DNA from: Alphaproteobacteria bacterium UBA7314
GTDB taxonomy: Bacteria; Pseudomonadota; Alphaproteobacteria; MPNO01; UBA830
DNA length: 33,371 bases
Assembly: GCA_002471575.1 (NCBI GenBank)
Contig: DKQG01000053.1
Span: 71,753 to 105,123 of the forward strand
Direction: 5' to 3'
In this document: positions 1-6,712 of the stretch, piece after piece
How positions within the stretch are numbered: the first letter of the stretch is position 1
Layout: the number at the start of each line of letters is the position of its first letter
Translations under genes and position numbers: made by a program
Notes under the pieces: model-generated
Seen by the model: the letters and a program-made list of their open reading frames with translations, nothing else
Database searches by the model: none
Told to the model about the DNA's origin: nothing

Positions 1-278
1 CCCTTTATTACTGAGTGGAATTATACAGATACACAAAGCATATCGCCTGATTGAAGTTCATTGTGACACTCTGCTCCATGAATATTCGATTTCAGTCATC
101 ATATGAAAATAGTTTCTTAGGCCACATAGCTCCCGATAACTGACTTGCCCTGAAATAGCCCGAATGTCTCCACATTGTAGACACATTGATTTCCTACAAT
201 TTGAGTATGGACAAGAGAAATTCAAGCGGAACACACAGGCACACTCTCAAAAATTTTGGCTGTCTGCAGCTCTTTCGC
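1..278. other. Left-edge stretch without a recognisable gene
   Basis: AT-rich sequence with no convincing coding region on either strand. A short inverted repeat, TGTCT/AGACA, lies near 165-183. Because a good intrinsic terminator follows at 279-307, this stretch may hold the end of a transcript, or a small RNA, that starts here or to the left of the window. No product can be named. Confidence 0.4.
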
Positions 279-307
279 AACCTCGTTTGGGTTCGGCGGG
301 GTTTTTT
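279..307 (+). terminator. Intrinsic terminator
   Basis: AACCTCG (279-285) pairs with CGGGGTT (297-303), with one T-G pair and an 11-nt loop. A T-run to 307 follows directly. No recognised gene precedes it in this window, so the transcript it ends is unknown. Confidence 0.55.
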
Positions 308-398
308 ATCGAGCACAAAAGAGGGCGACACCCCGTTATCTAGAAGTCTCTGTGCCGCCATCGATATCTTTGCTCTGATGTATCCCGAGGTGGAGACA

Positions 399-587
399 AT
401 GTTTAGTGCCATGCTTCGGCTTAAGCGAGCTTACGAAATACCGTCAGTGACTGTTCGCGACAGCATCATTGCACTAAAACGCGGCGCGCGTGCAGCGGCT
501 GGGGCTGTAACGCGGAATTTCATGTCTGTTTGTGGCGCTAAACCTGAATTCGGCAACTGGGAAAGACCGGCAGGCATGTCGGCCTAA
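399..587 (+). CDS. 62-aa hypothetical protein, paralogue copy 1
   Basis: I do not recognise this family. The ATG at 399 was chosen over an in-frame start at 186 because a strong ribosome binding site (GAGGTGGAG) lies just upstream and because it gives exactly the length of a paralogue at 1690-1878. By hand alignment, 39 of 62 residues match, and several differences are synonymous (TAC/TAT, ATA/ATT), which supports real translation. Shared blocks are LKRAYEIPS, SVC and GNWER. The protein is small and basic near its start, with no signal peptide or membrane segment. It lacks the conserved C-terminal motif of DUF1127 small proteins. Two nucleotides after the stop, a 91-nt two-hairpin element begins and ends in a terminator. 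Confidence 0.6.
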   Translation: MFSAMLRLKRAYEIPSVTVRDSIIALKRGARAAAGAVTRNFMSVCGAKPEFGNWERPAGMSA

Positions 588-588
588 A

Positions 589-679
589 CCAGCCACTCGT
601 CTCCCCAGGCACAGGTGGTTCCCCGCTTCCTGTGCCGTTCCAGCTGCGGTGGTCTGCCTCCTACCACCGCAGCTTTTTT
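589..679 (+). ncRNA. 91-nt two-hairpin 3' element, copy 1 (candidate 3'-UTR sRNA with terminator)
   Basis: Hairpin 1 pairs GGCACAGG (608-615) with CCTGTGCC (629-636) around a 13-nt loop containing TTCCCC. Hairpin 2 pairs AGCTGCGGTGGT (642-653) with ACCACCGCAGCT (663-674) around a 9-nt CU-rich loop (CTGCCTCCT) and runs into six T. The second hairpin is a textbook intrinsic terminator. The whole 91 nt recurs without a difference at 1880-1970. The CU-rich loops could pair with Shine-Dalgarno sequences, as in alphaproteobacterial 3'-UTR sRNAs such as the CcsR family. The sRNA role is inference; the terminator is near certain. Confidence 0.55.
642..679 (+). terminator. Strong intrinsic terminator (hairpin 2 of the 91-nt element, copy 1)
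   Basis: A perfect 12-bp stem, 9-nt loop and T6 tract end the transcript of the first 62-aa ORF. They separate it from the secreted-protein/bactofilin pair that starts at 800. Confidence 0.9.
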
Positions 680-799
680 ATTTTCGGCAGGGTTTGCCGA
701 CTCTTTTCACAATATTGCCTTTATCTGAACACAACCGAGCCCCATTCAAGGTGCTTCTTGATCCTGTCTGAACATTAAACCACTGAATGGAGAAAAATC

Positions 800-1138
800 A
801 TGATGCTCGTTGGCGTTTTTGCTGCAGCCACCGCAATTGCTGTTGCTTCCACTCAAATTGACGGGATCGGCGCTACTAATATGGCCACTATTCCGAAGAC
901 TGCGTTTGTAGAGTCCGAAACTAAGGTATCCAAATTAGATGCAGCACCCGATGTGAAGTCTGATCCTGAAAAAGGCATAAACGATGATCCGGGGGTCAAA
1001 GAAGCACTCGAAAGTATGAGAAAAAATACCGGTGTCGAGAGAGCCGATGTAGTGGAGCTTGTGGACACTGATCCAAATAGGCGCTCAGCAATGCAGTTTG
1101 GAGTAGACGGTGAAAACTCCACCGACTGGATCAAATGA
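800..1138 (+). CDS. Small secreted hypothetical protein upstream of bactofilin
   Basis: The product is 112 residues. The first 17 or so (MMLVGVFAAATAIAVAS) form a hydrophobic signal-like segment; the rest is hydrophilic, rich in Asp, Glu, Lys and Ser, with no recognised domain. The start is supported by GGAG seven bases before the ATG. Its stop codon overlaps the start of the bactofilin gene (ATGA at 1135-1138), so the two are very probably translationally coupled. Bactofilins often sit beside exported or cell-wall-acting partners, so a role at the envelope with the bactofilin is a reasonable inference. It lies downstream of a strong terminator and probably has its own promoter in 680-799. 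Confidence 0.65.
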   Translation: MMLVGVFAAATAIAVASTQIDGIGATNMATIPKTAFVESETKVSKLDAAPDVKSDPEKGINDDPGVKEALESMRKNTGVERADVVELVDTDPNRRSAMQFGVDGENSTDWIK

Positions 1139-1674
1139 TCATGCTGATGAAGAATAATAGCGCATCGAGTAAACGAGCTGATGCAGTGAAGGAGCCGGCT
1201 CTAAACGCCTTCTCAGAAAGCGCTAATCAGGTTGATATACCGGCCCCTCATCGCACACCTTTGCCTGTTTACGACGAGATTCCCTCCTCCGTCGCCAGAG
1301 AAACCAAGGTGATCACCGTTGGGACCGGTGTGGTGTTCTCCGGAAGAATTATCGAAGCGGATCATGTTAAGCTCGAAGGAACTGCGGATGGAGAAATCAC
1401 TGCCAAAACCGTCGAGTTATCTGCAGCCGGCTCTCTGGACGGAAACGTACAATGCGAAACATTTATTGTCGCAGGAACCTTTTCAGGAGAAGCAGAGGTT
1501 ACCGGTAGTCTCTCCGTGAAGAATACCGGAAGGATTGAGGGCAAAATCAGCTACGGTAGCCTCGCTGTTGAAGCTGGAGGAGCGGTGCTTGGAACCTTGG
1601 AGCAGGGAGAAACAAAAAACTTATCTCCTACTCCTTTGGAAGAATTTATGGGGCCTTCGTCAAAAACCGGCTGA
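1135..1674 (+). CDS. Bactofilin family protein (polymer-forming cytoskeletal protein)
   Basis: The 179-residue product has the bactofilin layout: a polar, disordered N-terminus (about 1-60), a right-handed beta-helix core (about 61-160) built of short repeats with spaced V/I/G residues and the family-typical V-F-S-G-R-I start, and a polar tail. Bactofilins self-assemble without nucleotide into filaments that scaffold envelope enzymes or localise cell-shape functions at the inner face of the membrane. The start overlaps the stop of the upstream secreted protein, giving a coupled pair. The next start (62-aa paralogue, 1690) lies 15 bases downstream, so this looks like a three-gene unit ending at the terminator near 1970. 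Family assignment is confident; the cellular role here is not visible. Confidence 0.9.
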   Translation: MIMLMKNNSASSKRADAVKEPALNAFSESANQVDIPAPHRTPLPVYDEIPSSVARETKVITVGTGVVFSGRIIEADHVKLEGTADGEITAKTVELSAAGSLDGNVQCETFIVAGTFSGEAEVTGSLSVKNTGRIEGKISYGSLAVEAGGAVLGTLEQGETKNLSPTPLEEFMGPSSKTG

Positions 1675-1689
1675 TACAAAACTTTCAAA

Positions 1690-1878
1690 ATGGTGCGAGC
1701 GATGCTTCAGCTGAAGCGAGCTTATGAAATTCCGTCACTGACTGTTCACGACAGCATTATTGTACGAGAGCGCGACTTGTGTGCAGCGGCCGAGACTGTC
1801 GCACGGAGTTTCAAGTCTGTCTGTGACGTTGAACCTGAATTGGGGAACTGGGAGAGAAAAGAAGGCATTTCGGCCTAG
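1690..1878 (+). CDS. 62-aa hypothetical protein, paralogue copy 2
   Basis: Same length as the copy at 399-587 and about 63% identical to it. It keeps LKRAYEIPS, the SVC triplet and the GNWER block. The family is not recognised. No clear ribosome binding site precedes the ATG at 1690; another ATG at 1702 is possible. Its position 15 bases after the bactofilin stop suggests translation from the bactofilin transcript. The coding part has about 41 base differences from copy 1 in 189, yet the 91 bases starting two nucleotides after the stop are identical between copies. Confidence 0.55.
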   Translation: MVRAMLQLKRAYEIPSLTVHDSIIVRERDLCAAAETVARSFKSVCDVEPELGNWERKEGISA

Positions 1879-1879
1879 A

Positions 1880-1970
1880 CCAGCCACTCGTCTCCCCAGG
1901 CACAGGTGGTTCCCCGCTTCCTGTGCCGTTCCAGCTGCGGTGGTCTGCCTCCTACCACCGCAGCTTTTTT
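1880..1970 (+). ncRNA. 91-nt two-hairpin 3' element, copy 2 (candidate 3'-UTR sRNA with terminator)
   Basis: Base-for-base identical to 589-679: an 8-bp hairpin (GGCACAGG/CCTGTGCC), then a 12-bp terminator hairpin with a CU-rich loop and T6 ending at 1970. The identity stops right after the T-run, where the two copies diverge. It closes the secreted protein-bactofilin-62-aa ORF unit. It could be released from that mRNA as an sRNA; this is inference. Confidence 0.55.
1933..1970 (+). terminator. Strong intrinsic terminator (hairpin 2 of the 91-nt element, copy 2)
   Basis: Perfect 12-bp stem AGCTGCGGTGGT/ACCACCGCAGCT with a 9-nt loop and T6, at the end of the bactofilin unit. Confidence 0.9.
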
Positions 1971-2209
1971 GTCTATCCTGTGCGGAAGTAGCTTTGCCGC
2001 TATAAGAACACATTTCAGTCAAGCTCCTGCCGCAATGAGCCAATAGGTTTACCGGGCTGGCGGGCGATAACTAGATGCCCTCTTTCTTGGTTAGATAGCT
2101 TGGAGGGTAAACGGTGTAAACATTCTTAACGGCAACTCAAAAAACCCTGCGTGAGCGTTGCTGCACCCCGAGAGAATTAATCGGTGAGCTATCGGATATC
2201 GCGCAGCGT

Positions 2210-2919
2210 TTGACAAAGTTTGCGCTTAGAAAAGTCCGTTTTTACCTGTGGCTGAGCGGTTACCTGTTCCGAGTAGTGTCTCGAATGCCCAGGCTTCGCA
2301 AGATATGGGCAGTCACACTCTATATTTTGACGGGGTTTGGCGCGTTTTTCGTCTTGATCGTGGTCTTATGGCACTTTGACAAGACTACGACCGCAGCAAG
2401 CAACACGGTTAAACCTGCGGTTATTTCGTCTGCAGATACACATAAAAAAACCAGTCGGCTCAATATGCTAATTGCTCGTTTGGACAGGTAGAAAACTTGA
2501 AAGCAGGTCAATGCGAATCGACTGCTACATGGGAGCATTCTGGCAAAGGCAAGTTTTTTGAGGACGTTGCTGAAGCATGACTGACTAGGATCGGGGCAAG
2601 CCTGATTAAGGGTCAGACAACAACAGCTTTGAAAGCGCTTGAGCCACTTCTCGTTAATGGAAACGCAGGGGCGCAACGTATTGCTGGGTTGATGCATCTA
2701 CATGGACGGGGGCTAAGTAAAGATCGCCAGAAGGCGCTACAGCTTCTAGAGCTATCCGCTAATCAAAATGATGCAAAGGCCCAGTTTCTCTTGGGTGATC
2801 TTGTCATCAAAGATTGTCAGCAAAAGTGTCCGGAGATTAAGCGAGCTCTGCCGCTATTTCACGCTGCACATAAGTCTGGTTTTTCTGAAGCGACAGAGGC
2901 TTTGGCCAAATTTTTATGA
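2210..2919 (+). pseudogene. Broken membrane-anchored Sel1-repeat protein gene
   Basis: Three pieces appear to derive from one gene. Piece 1 (2210-2491, TTG start) encodes a basic N-terminus and one membrane segment (about residues 35-58) and then stops. Piece 2 (about 2491-2580) and piece 3 (2581-2919) share another reading frame and are separated only by a TGA at 2578-2580. Piece 3 carries Sel1/TPR-like repeats, recognisable by GLMHLHGRGLSKDRQKALQL followed by A-K-A-Q-F-L-L-G-D. Sel1 repeats are alpha-helical scaffolds for protein contacts, so the ancestor was probably an inner-membrane protein exposing a repeat domain. One frameshift and one in-frame stop must be assumed. The alternative is two or three separate short genes, but piece 3 has no good start or ribosome binding site. 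Confidence 0.5.
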
Positions 2920-3064
2920 GTGGGACGCTGTTCTCGGCGATGATACCGAAATTAAAGAATGGTATGAAAATCTACCCCGTGACACGATGGTTTTGCTTAC
3001 CCAAAACACGCGACGACCGATCCAGGAAATAGGGGGAATATTGCAACGGTATTGCAGGGCCTGA

Positions 3065-3649
3065 CATTTTGAATATCTTGAAGATTGCGACCATATAGCG
3101 CCTTTACGCAGACCTGACCTGGTTAATTCGAGGGTGGTTTCTTTTCTTGAAGCTGGTCGGAAGAAGACCTAACTGGACATATTTTTATAATTTTATATAC
3201 AGGCTTCCCGGTAAGTGCCCCAGTAGCTCCATAGTGCTGCCCAGAAGGACTCCAGATTCGTATCTCGGTTGATTAGGTCTGGCGTTAAAGGCTCTGTACT
3301 GGACCGGACTGTATGACTCTCTCTGGCGGTTCTCTGTGTCCTCCTGAATAGGCGTAATGATGATGACATATACAGGGTGATAATCATGGCGGGGGGACTG
3401 TTAAACGCATTGATGCACAAAAGAATAGGTAATGTAATTATACCTATATCTAAAACATAGTCCTATAATGAGATACACTAGGGAAATATAAATATTATTC
3501 TTTGTATCTTATTTGAATATTTATTACTCTGATTTATTTTTTCTTATTTCTAATTTTCCCTGTTTTTTTTCATTGTAAATTGATAAAATTTAGCGTCTTC
3601 AGATTGTTTTTCTGATTATTAAAAGATTTAACAATGAAGTTATTTGGAT
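3065..3649. other. Long AT-rich intergenic stretch
   Basis: No convincing gene. A 75-codon minus-strand reading frame (3193-3420) has no ribosome binding site and no recognisable motif. From about 3420 to 3640 the sequence is strongly AT-rich with many T-runs. Such tracts are typical of acquired DNA and could attract xenogeneic silencers, but I see no specific site. Confidence 0.5.
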
Positions 3650-4480
3650 TTAGTCCCTCGTTGTCGACTTGGCCCTGATTTGAATATCGGCAAAATCAAT
3701 AACCTCATCCCTCAACGATTGTTTATCATTTAAGCTTCTGTAAATGCCCCACTTTGGTCGTATAAAATCGGCATCCTCTTTCCACATATTCAGCGAACTA
3801 TTTTCATAATGCATCAAGGGATGATTATCGTTAATAGACATGATTTTAATTACTAATCTCCCCCTAGAACCAAAAATTGCATCTACATTTACCTGCAACC
3901 ATTTTCCTAAAAATGGCTGTAACTCTGTTACCTTTATTTTGCTAGCCTTGCCATGAGAGGCGTGACGAAGCTCAAGTTTGTCTGGTTGCCCTCTTAGCCC
4001 CTTCCGACCAGTCAATGTGAGCAACGGCATCATATAGGAGCCGCCCACACTCTTGAGTTGAAAAAAGTGGGTAAACTTTTCGGATGGTTGGAAATTCTTA
4101 TCAATTTTAAATTTCCATTTGTAGCTAAAGCTACTTTTCTCAACCGCCTTCATCCAATTTGGGGACTTGGCATATACTTTTATTTCTGTCCTTTGTCGGT
4201 CGAACTTTACACACCGATCGGTATCTTCGTCTCTGTGTATATGAAAGCGGAACACATATTTTCGAAGAATTTGATCATAGATTTGGGTTATGTGGGGCCC
4301 AAAGCCTTGATGGCTGCAATCCGGTGTCTCAAGTGCATTACCGTCAAACTCCACAAACTTATCATTTATCAAAGTATATGGATCTTGTGAGCCATTAGCC
4401 TCCAGAAACAAAGTTTGCGAATGGCTAGTTTTTATACATAGGCAAATGATCAGGCCGACTATTGCAGCCAAAGTTCTCAT
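3650..4480 (-). CDS. Secreted polysaccharide-lyase-like jelly-roll protein
   Basis: The 276-residue product begins with a clear signal peptide (about 1-21, ending SHS-Q). The mature part reads as a concanavalin-like beta jelly-roll of the kind found in heparin-lyase/glucuronan-lyase type enzymes. Visible signs are RFHIHRDEDTD, then DRQRTEIKVY (the R-x-E strand common to such lyases), a K-W-K-F strand, F-Q-L-K and a late KWGIYRS strand. Enzymes of this fold cut acidic polysaccharides by beta-elimination; the substrate here is unknown. It is divergent from a secreted lectin gene (4622-5173), which suggests a shared carbohydrate-related role. Base composition is AT-rich compared with the core. 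No ribosome binding site is seen; a palindrome spans the start. Family assignment is from motif reading and moderately sure. Confidence 0.6.
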   Translation of the reverse strand: MRTLAAIVGLIICLCIKTSHSQTLFLEANGSQDPYTLINDKFVEFDGNALETPDCSHQGFGPHITQIYDQILRKYVFRFHIHRDEDTDRCVKFDRQRTEIKVYAKSPNWMKAVEKSSFSYKWKFKIDKNFQPSEKFTHFFQLKSVGGSYMMPLLTLTGRKGLRGQPDKLELRHASHGKASKIKVTELQPFLGKWLQVNVDAIFGSRGRLVIKIMSINDNHPLMHYENSSLNMWKEDADFIRPKWGIYRSLNDKQSLRDEVIDFADIQIRAKSTTRD

Positions 4481-4489
4481 AATTATGAG
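4476..4489. repeat. 14-bp perfect palindrome over the lyase start codon
   Basis: CTCATAATTATGAG reads the same on both strands and includes the minus-strand start codon at 4478-4480. It could be a regulator half-site pair or a structure at the mRNA start. It also means a rightward ATG exists on the plus strand, with no gene behind it. Function unproven. Confidence 0.4.
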
Positions 4490-4621
4490 TTTACAGGGTC
4501 GTAAGCGTATATGAAAATTGAAAAATTTTCTCTCACCTTGTGGTCAGGCATACAGGGGATAGTATGCTGGCGATACTGCAAGGGACCAGCAGGGATTAAC
4601 CATCCAGAATAAAGTTTCGAT

Positions 4622-5173
4622 ATGAGAAAACTAACCACTGGTATCTGCCTAACGATTGCCGTGCTTCTTGGAAGTTTTGAGCAAAGTTACGGGAAACAAA
4701 AAAGGATAGTAGAGGTTTACCTCACCAATCAATTAGATGACGACAGGGGTTTTTGTTTGGACATTAAAGGTCACAAAACAAGAGCAAAGATTGATAGGGG
4801 ACTCCAAGCGCATACTTGCTACTCCTATCAAGGAAGCATCTCCGTTGATCAGGGCTTTGATGCCGCTAAATTAGGCAAGAATAAATTTTTCCTCCCCGCA
4901 TTTGACGTTTGTATGGAGGCGGCATCCGGTAATGGCCCAACAAAGTTAAGACTGAACCCCTGCGAGGATAAAAAGTTACAGAAATTTAAATTTGAGAAAG
5001 CTGGAAAAATTACACTAGCTGGACATAGAGATTTGTGTCTCACGGTGGCTGGAGGAAAATCAAGAAAGGGAGGGGGCGGTTCTCCCGTACATCTGATGCG
5101 CAATCTATCTCTTCAGCCCTGCGGTGGCTCACTAAGTTATCTTCAACGCTGGGCGGTTAGAGACGCAGACTAA
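4622..5173 (+). CDS. Secreted beta-trefoil (ricin B-type) lectin-like protein
   Basis: The 183-residue product has a signal peptide (about 1-24). The rest carries repeated ricin-B signs: RGFCLDIKG near residue 42, a C-M-E-A-A repeat, QKFKF as a degenerate QxW element, RDLCLTVAGG, and a final LQRWAV close to the C-terminus. Paired cysteines (for example CLDI...C and LNPC) fit an exported, disulfide-bonded protein. Beta-trefoil lectins bind sugars through shallow pockets on each lobe; no catalytic domain is attached. It is divergent from the lyase-like gene, with 141 bp between the starts that must contain both promoters. No strong ribosome binding site is visible. The lectin fold is likely; the ligand is unknown. 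Confidence 0.6.
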   Translation: MRKLTTGICLTIAVLLGSFEQSYGKQKRIVEVYLTNQLDDDRGFCLDIKGHKTRAKIDRGLQAHTCYSYQGSISVDQGFDAAKLGKNKFFLPAFDVCMEAASGNGPTKLRLNPCEDKKLQKFKFEKAGKITLAGHRDLCLTVAGGKSRKGGGGSPVHLMRNLSLQPCGGSLSYLQRWAVRDAD

Positions 5174-5189
5174 GGTCTACCTAGACGAT

Positions 5190-5226
5190 CACCAATATCT
5201 CCCATACTCCGGCTATTGGTGTATTT
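5190..5226. terminator. Possible bidirectional terminator
   Basis: CACCAATA (5190-5197) and TATTGGTG (5214-5221) form an 8-bp stem with a 16-nt loop between the convergent lectin and integrase genes. The T-tract is short (TATTT), so efficiency is uncertain. Confidence 0.35.
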
Positions 5227-5240
5227 AGCCCACCTCACTC

Positions 5241-6219
5241 CTATCCAAGCTTCTTAGCCAAGTCCTCCGCTCTCAAGTGAGTATACCTCTGAAGCATTCT
5301 CAGGTCTTTGTGACCTGTTATTGCAGCAACCTCCATCACGTTCAGTCCTTTCTCAAAGAACCTGCTGGTGGCTTCATGGCGCAGATCATGGAAATGCAGG
5401 TTTTCTATGTTTGCCCTCTTACAGGCTCGTCTCCAAAGCCCTCTTAAAGCCATAGCATTAGTGGGAAACACTCTTCCACTTATGTCTCTTGGCATTGTGT
5501 TGAGTATCTCCAATGCCCTTCCACTGAGAGGCACCGTTCTTGGTGATCCGTTCTTGGTGTCTTCCAGATGAATGGTCCTTTTATCTAAATTCACATCTCA
5601 CCATTCAACGCTGAGTAGCTCACCTCGTCTCATAGCTGTTTCAATGGCGACCTCAACCAGAGGTGCTAGCCAGATATTCTGAGATTGGCTTACTGCATTG
5701 AGTAGGGATTGTTCTTCCCCGAACTCCAGTCGCCGGTCTCTTCCTTTTGGTTCCACTTGCTTTGAAACATCAGCAGCCAAATTCTTCACATTTAACCCCC
5801 ATTCTCTGCGGTCAATGTCCAGAGCATGACTGATTAACTGGAGTTCTTTTTTTACCGTCGTTGTAGATACTTGCTGAAGACGGTCATCCCGGTATTGGGC
5901 TATATGGAAGGCCGTCAGTTTGCCAAGAGGCACTGCAGCAACCTTGTGCCACCGCATCTTTGTTGGGCGGGAAATCTCAGCCTCATGCCCACGCTTCTTG
6001 ATGCTGATTACATTGCCATACTGCACTAACAATGCGCCCAACGTATCTATGTTAGCCAGACCGGCAGGGACGTATTCCCCCAACCTCTATCTGTCTCTCT
6101 GTTTCTACTGCCCATTTCTGAGCATCTGTTTTATGCGAGAAGGTCTTGCAGATAGTTGGATACCCGGACTTTCGTATCTGAACATCCCAACGGTTTTTGC
6201 GTTTCCGAAACGTAGCCAT
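5241..6219 (-). pseudogene. Tyrosine-recombinase integrase, disrupted by a frameshift and an in-frame stop
   Basis: The reading frame starts at the ATG at 6219 with a typical arm-binding N-terminus (MATFRKRKNRWDVQIRKSG). In a run of five G (plus-strand C at 6077-6081) it needs one base removed to continue as E-V-G-E-Y-V-P-A-G. It then proceeds through the core-binding domain and the catalytic arginine region (A-M-R-R-G-E-L-L), meets a TGA right after S-V-E-W (5598-5600), and continues in the same frame to the end. The catalytic set is otherwise intact: R in AMRRGE, K in T-K-N-G, HDLRHEA, GHKD and RYTH. Position directly beside the 3' end of a tRNA gene is classic for an integrase of an integrative element or prophage. 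The element is probably immobile unless the two lesions are sequencing errors. Confidence 0.85.
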
Positions 6220-6260
6220 ATTCAACCTCACTGTGACAAGAGTGTGACAAAAGGTTGAAT
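6220..6260. repeat. Inverted repeat with internal direct repeats before the integrase gene
   Basis: ATTCAACCT (6220-6228) and AGGTTGAAT (6252-6260) are perfect inverted 9-mers. Between them the 8-mer TGTGACAA occurs twice in the same orientation (6232-6239 and 6243-6250, 11-bp period). The element abuts the integrase start codon and lies between it and the tRNA, where promoters, repressor operators or recombinase arm sites of integrative elements are normally found. Confidence 0.5.
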
Positions 6261-6332
6261 TCGGTGAGTAACGACAAGTTACTGAGCGGTCGGATAGAGC
6301 ACGTAAGCAGCAGTTATACCCACATAAAAGTA

Positions 6333-6409
6333 TGGCGCACCCGACAGGATTCGAACCTGTGACCTCTGGCTTCGGAGGCCAGCGCTCTATCCAACTGAGC
6401 TACGGGTGC
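6333..6409 (-). tRNA. tRNA-Arg (anticodon CCG)
   Basis: 77 nt with the 3' CCA encoded. Acceptor GCACCCG pairs with CGGGTGC; the D-arm reads GCTCAGTTGGATAGAGC; the anticodon stem CTGGC/GCCAG encloses the loop CTCCGAA, giving anticodon CCG; the T-arm is ACAGG-TTCGAAT-CCTGT. Its 3' end faces the dead integrase, so the 3' part of this gene is the probable attachment site of the element at 1-6330. No second copy of the tRNA 3' segment was found elsewhere in the window, so the other junction lies outside. Confidence 0.95.
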
Positions 6410-6577
6410 CCCTATGCCGTTCCGGTCTTAAATGGCGACCGTTCCGAAGCGCGCGGAACATAGCGCGCCCGGCCGCGCGCGGCAATCGGAAGGTTAGGGA
6501 GATGGCGTAAACCTGCTTTACCGCGCCTGCGCTGCCCTGGCGGTGCCGGACGGCAGCCGCTCGGCCAGGTTGGCGGT

Positions 6578-6712
6578 CTACGCCACGATCTCGTCCCACA
6601 CCGTCCGCACTTTCAGATCGCGCAGCAGCAGGTGCCAGCCGGTGCGGTACACCGCCAGGCGGTGGTCTGCGTCTTTTGGCAGCGCGCGGGCGACGTCGAG
6701 GGTAGCGCGCAT
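6578..6712 (-). CDS. 44-aa hypothetical protein, coupled to the ABC ATPase gene
   Basis: The start codon overlaps the stop of the upstream ABC ATPase gene (TGATG, 6710-6714), a frequent sign of translational coupling. The product begins MRATLDVARALPKDADHRLA and ends near V-W-D-E-I-V-A. It is charged, probably helical, with no membrane segment or known motif. I do not recognise it. Sequence between its end and the tRNA (6410-6577) has no other coding candidate. It could be chance, but the coupled start and ordinary codon use favour a real small gene. Confidence 0.45.
   Translation of the reverse strand: MRATLDVARALPKDADHRLAVYRTGWHLLLRDLKVRTVWDEIVA

Noticed and set aside
2916..3064. Short overlapping frames after the Sel1 fragment, including an ATGA-overlapping 38-codon frame
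   Set aside because: No family resemblance and no ribosome binding site; an overlap with a pseudogene end is weak evidence.
3193..3420. 75-codon minus-strand ORF in the AT-rich gap
   Set aside because: No ribosome binding site, no recognisable motif, odd composition; probably chance.
6285..6310. Sequence resembling a tRNA D-arm (GGATAGAGC) beside the integrase, possible attachment-site remnant
   Set aside because: Only a 9-base match, in opposite orientation to the tRNA gene, with no acceptor or anticodon arm.
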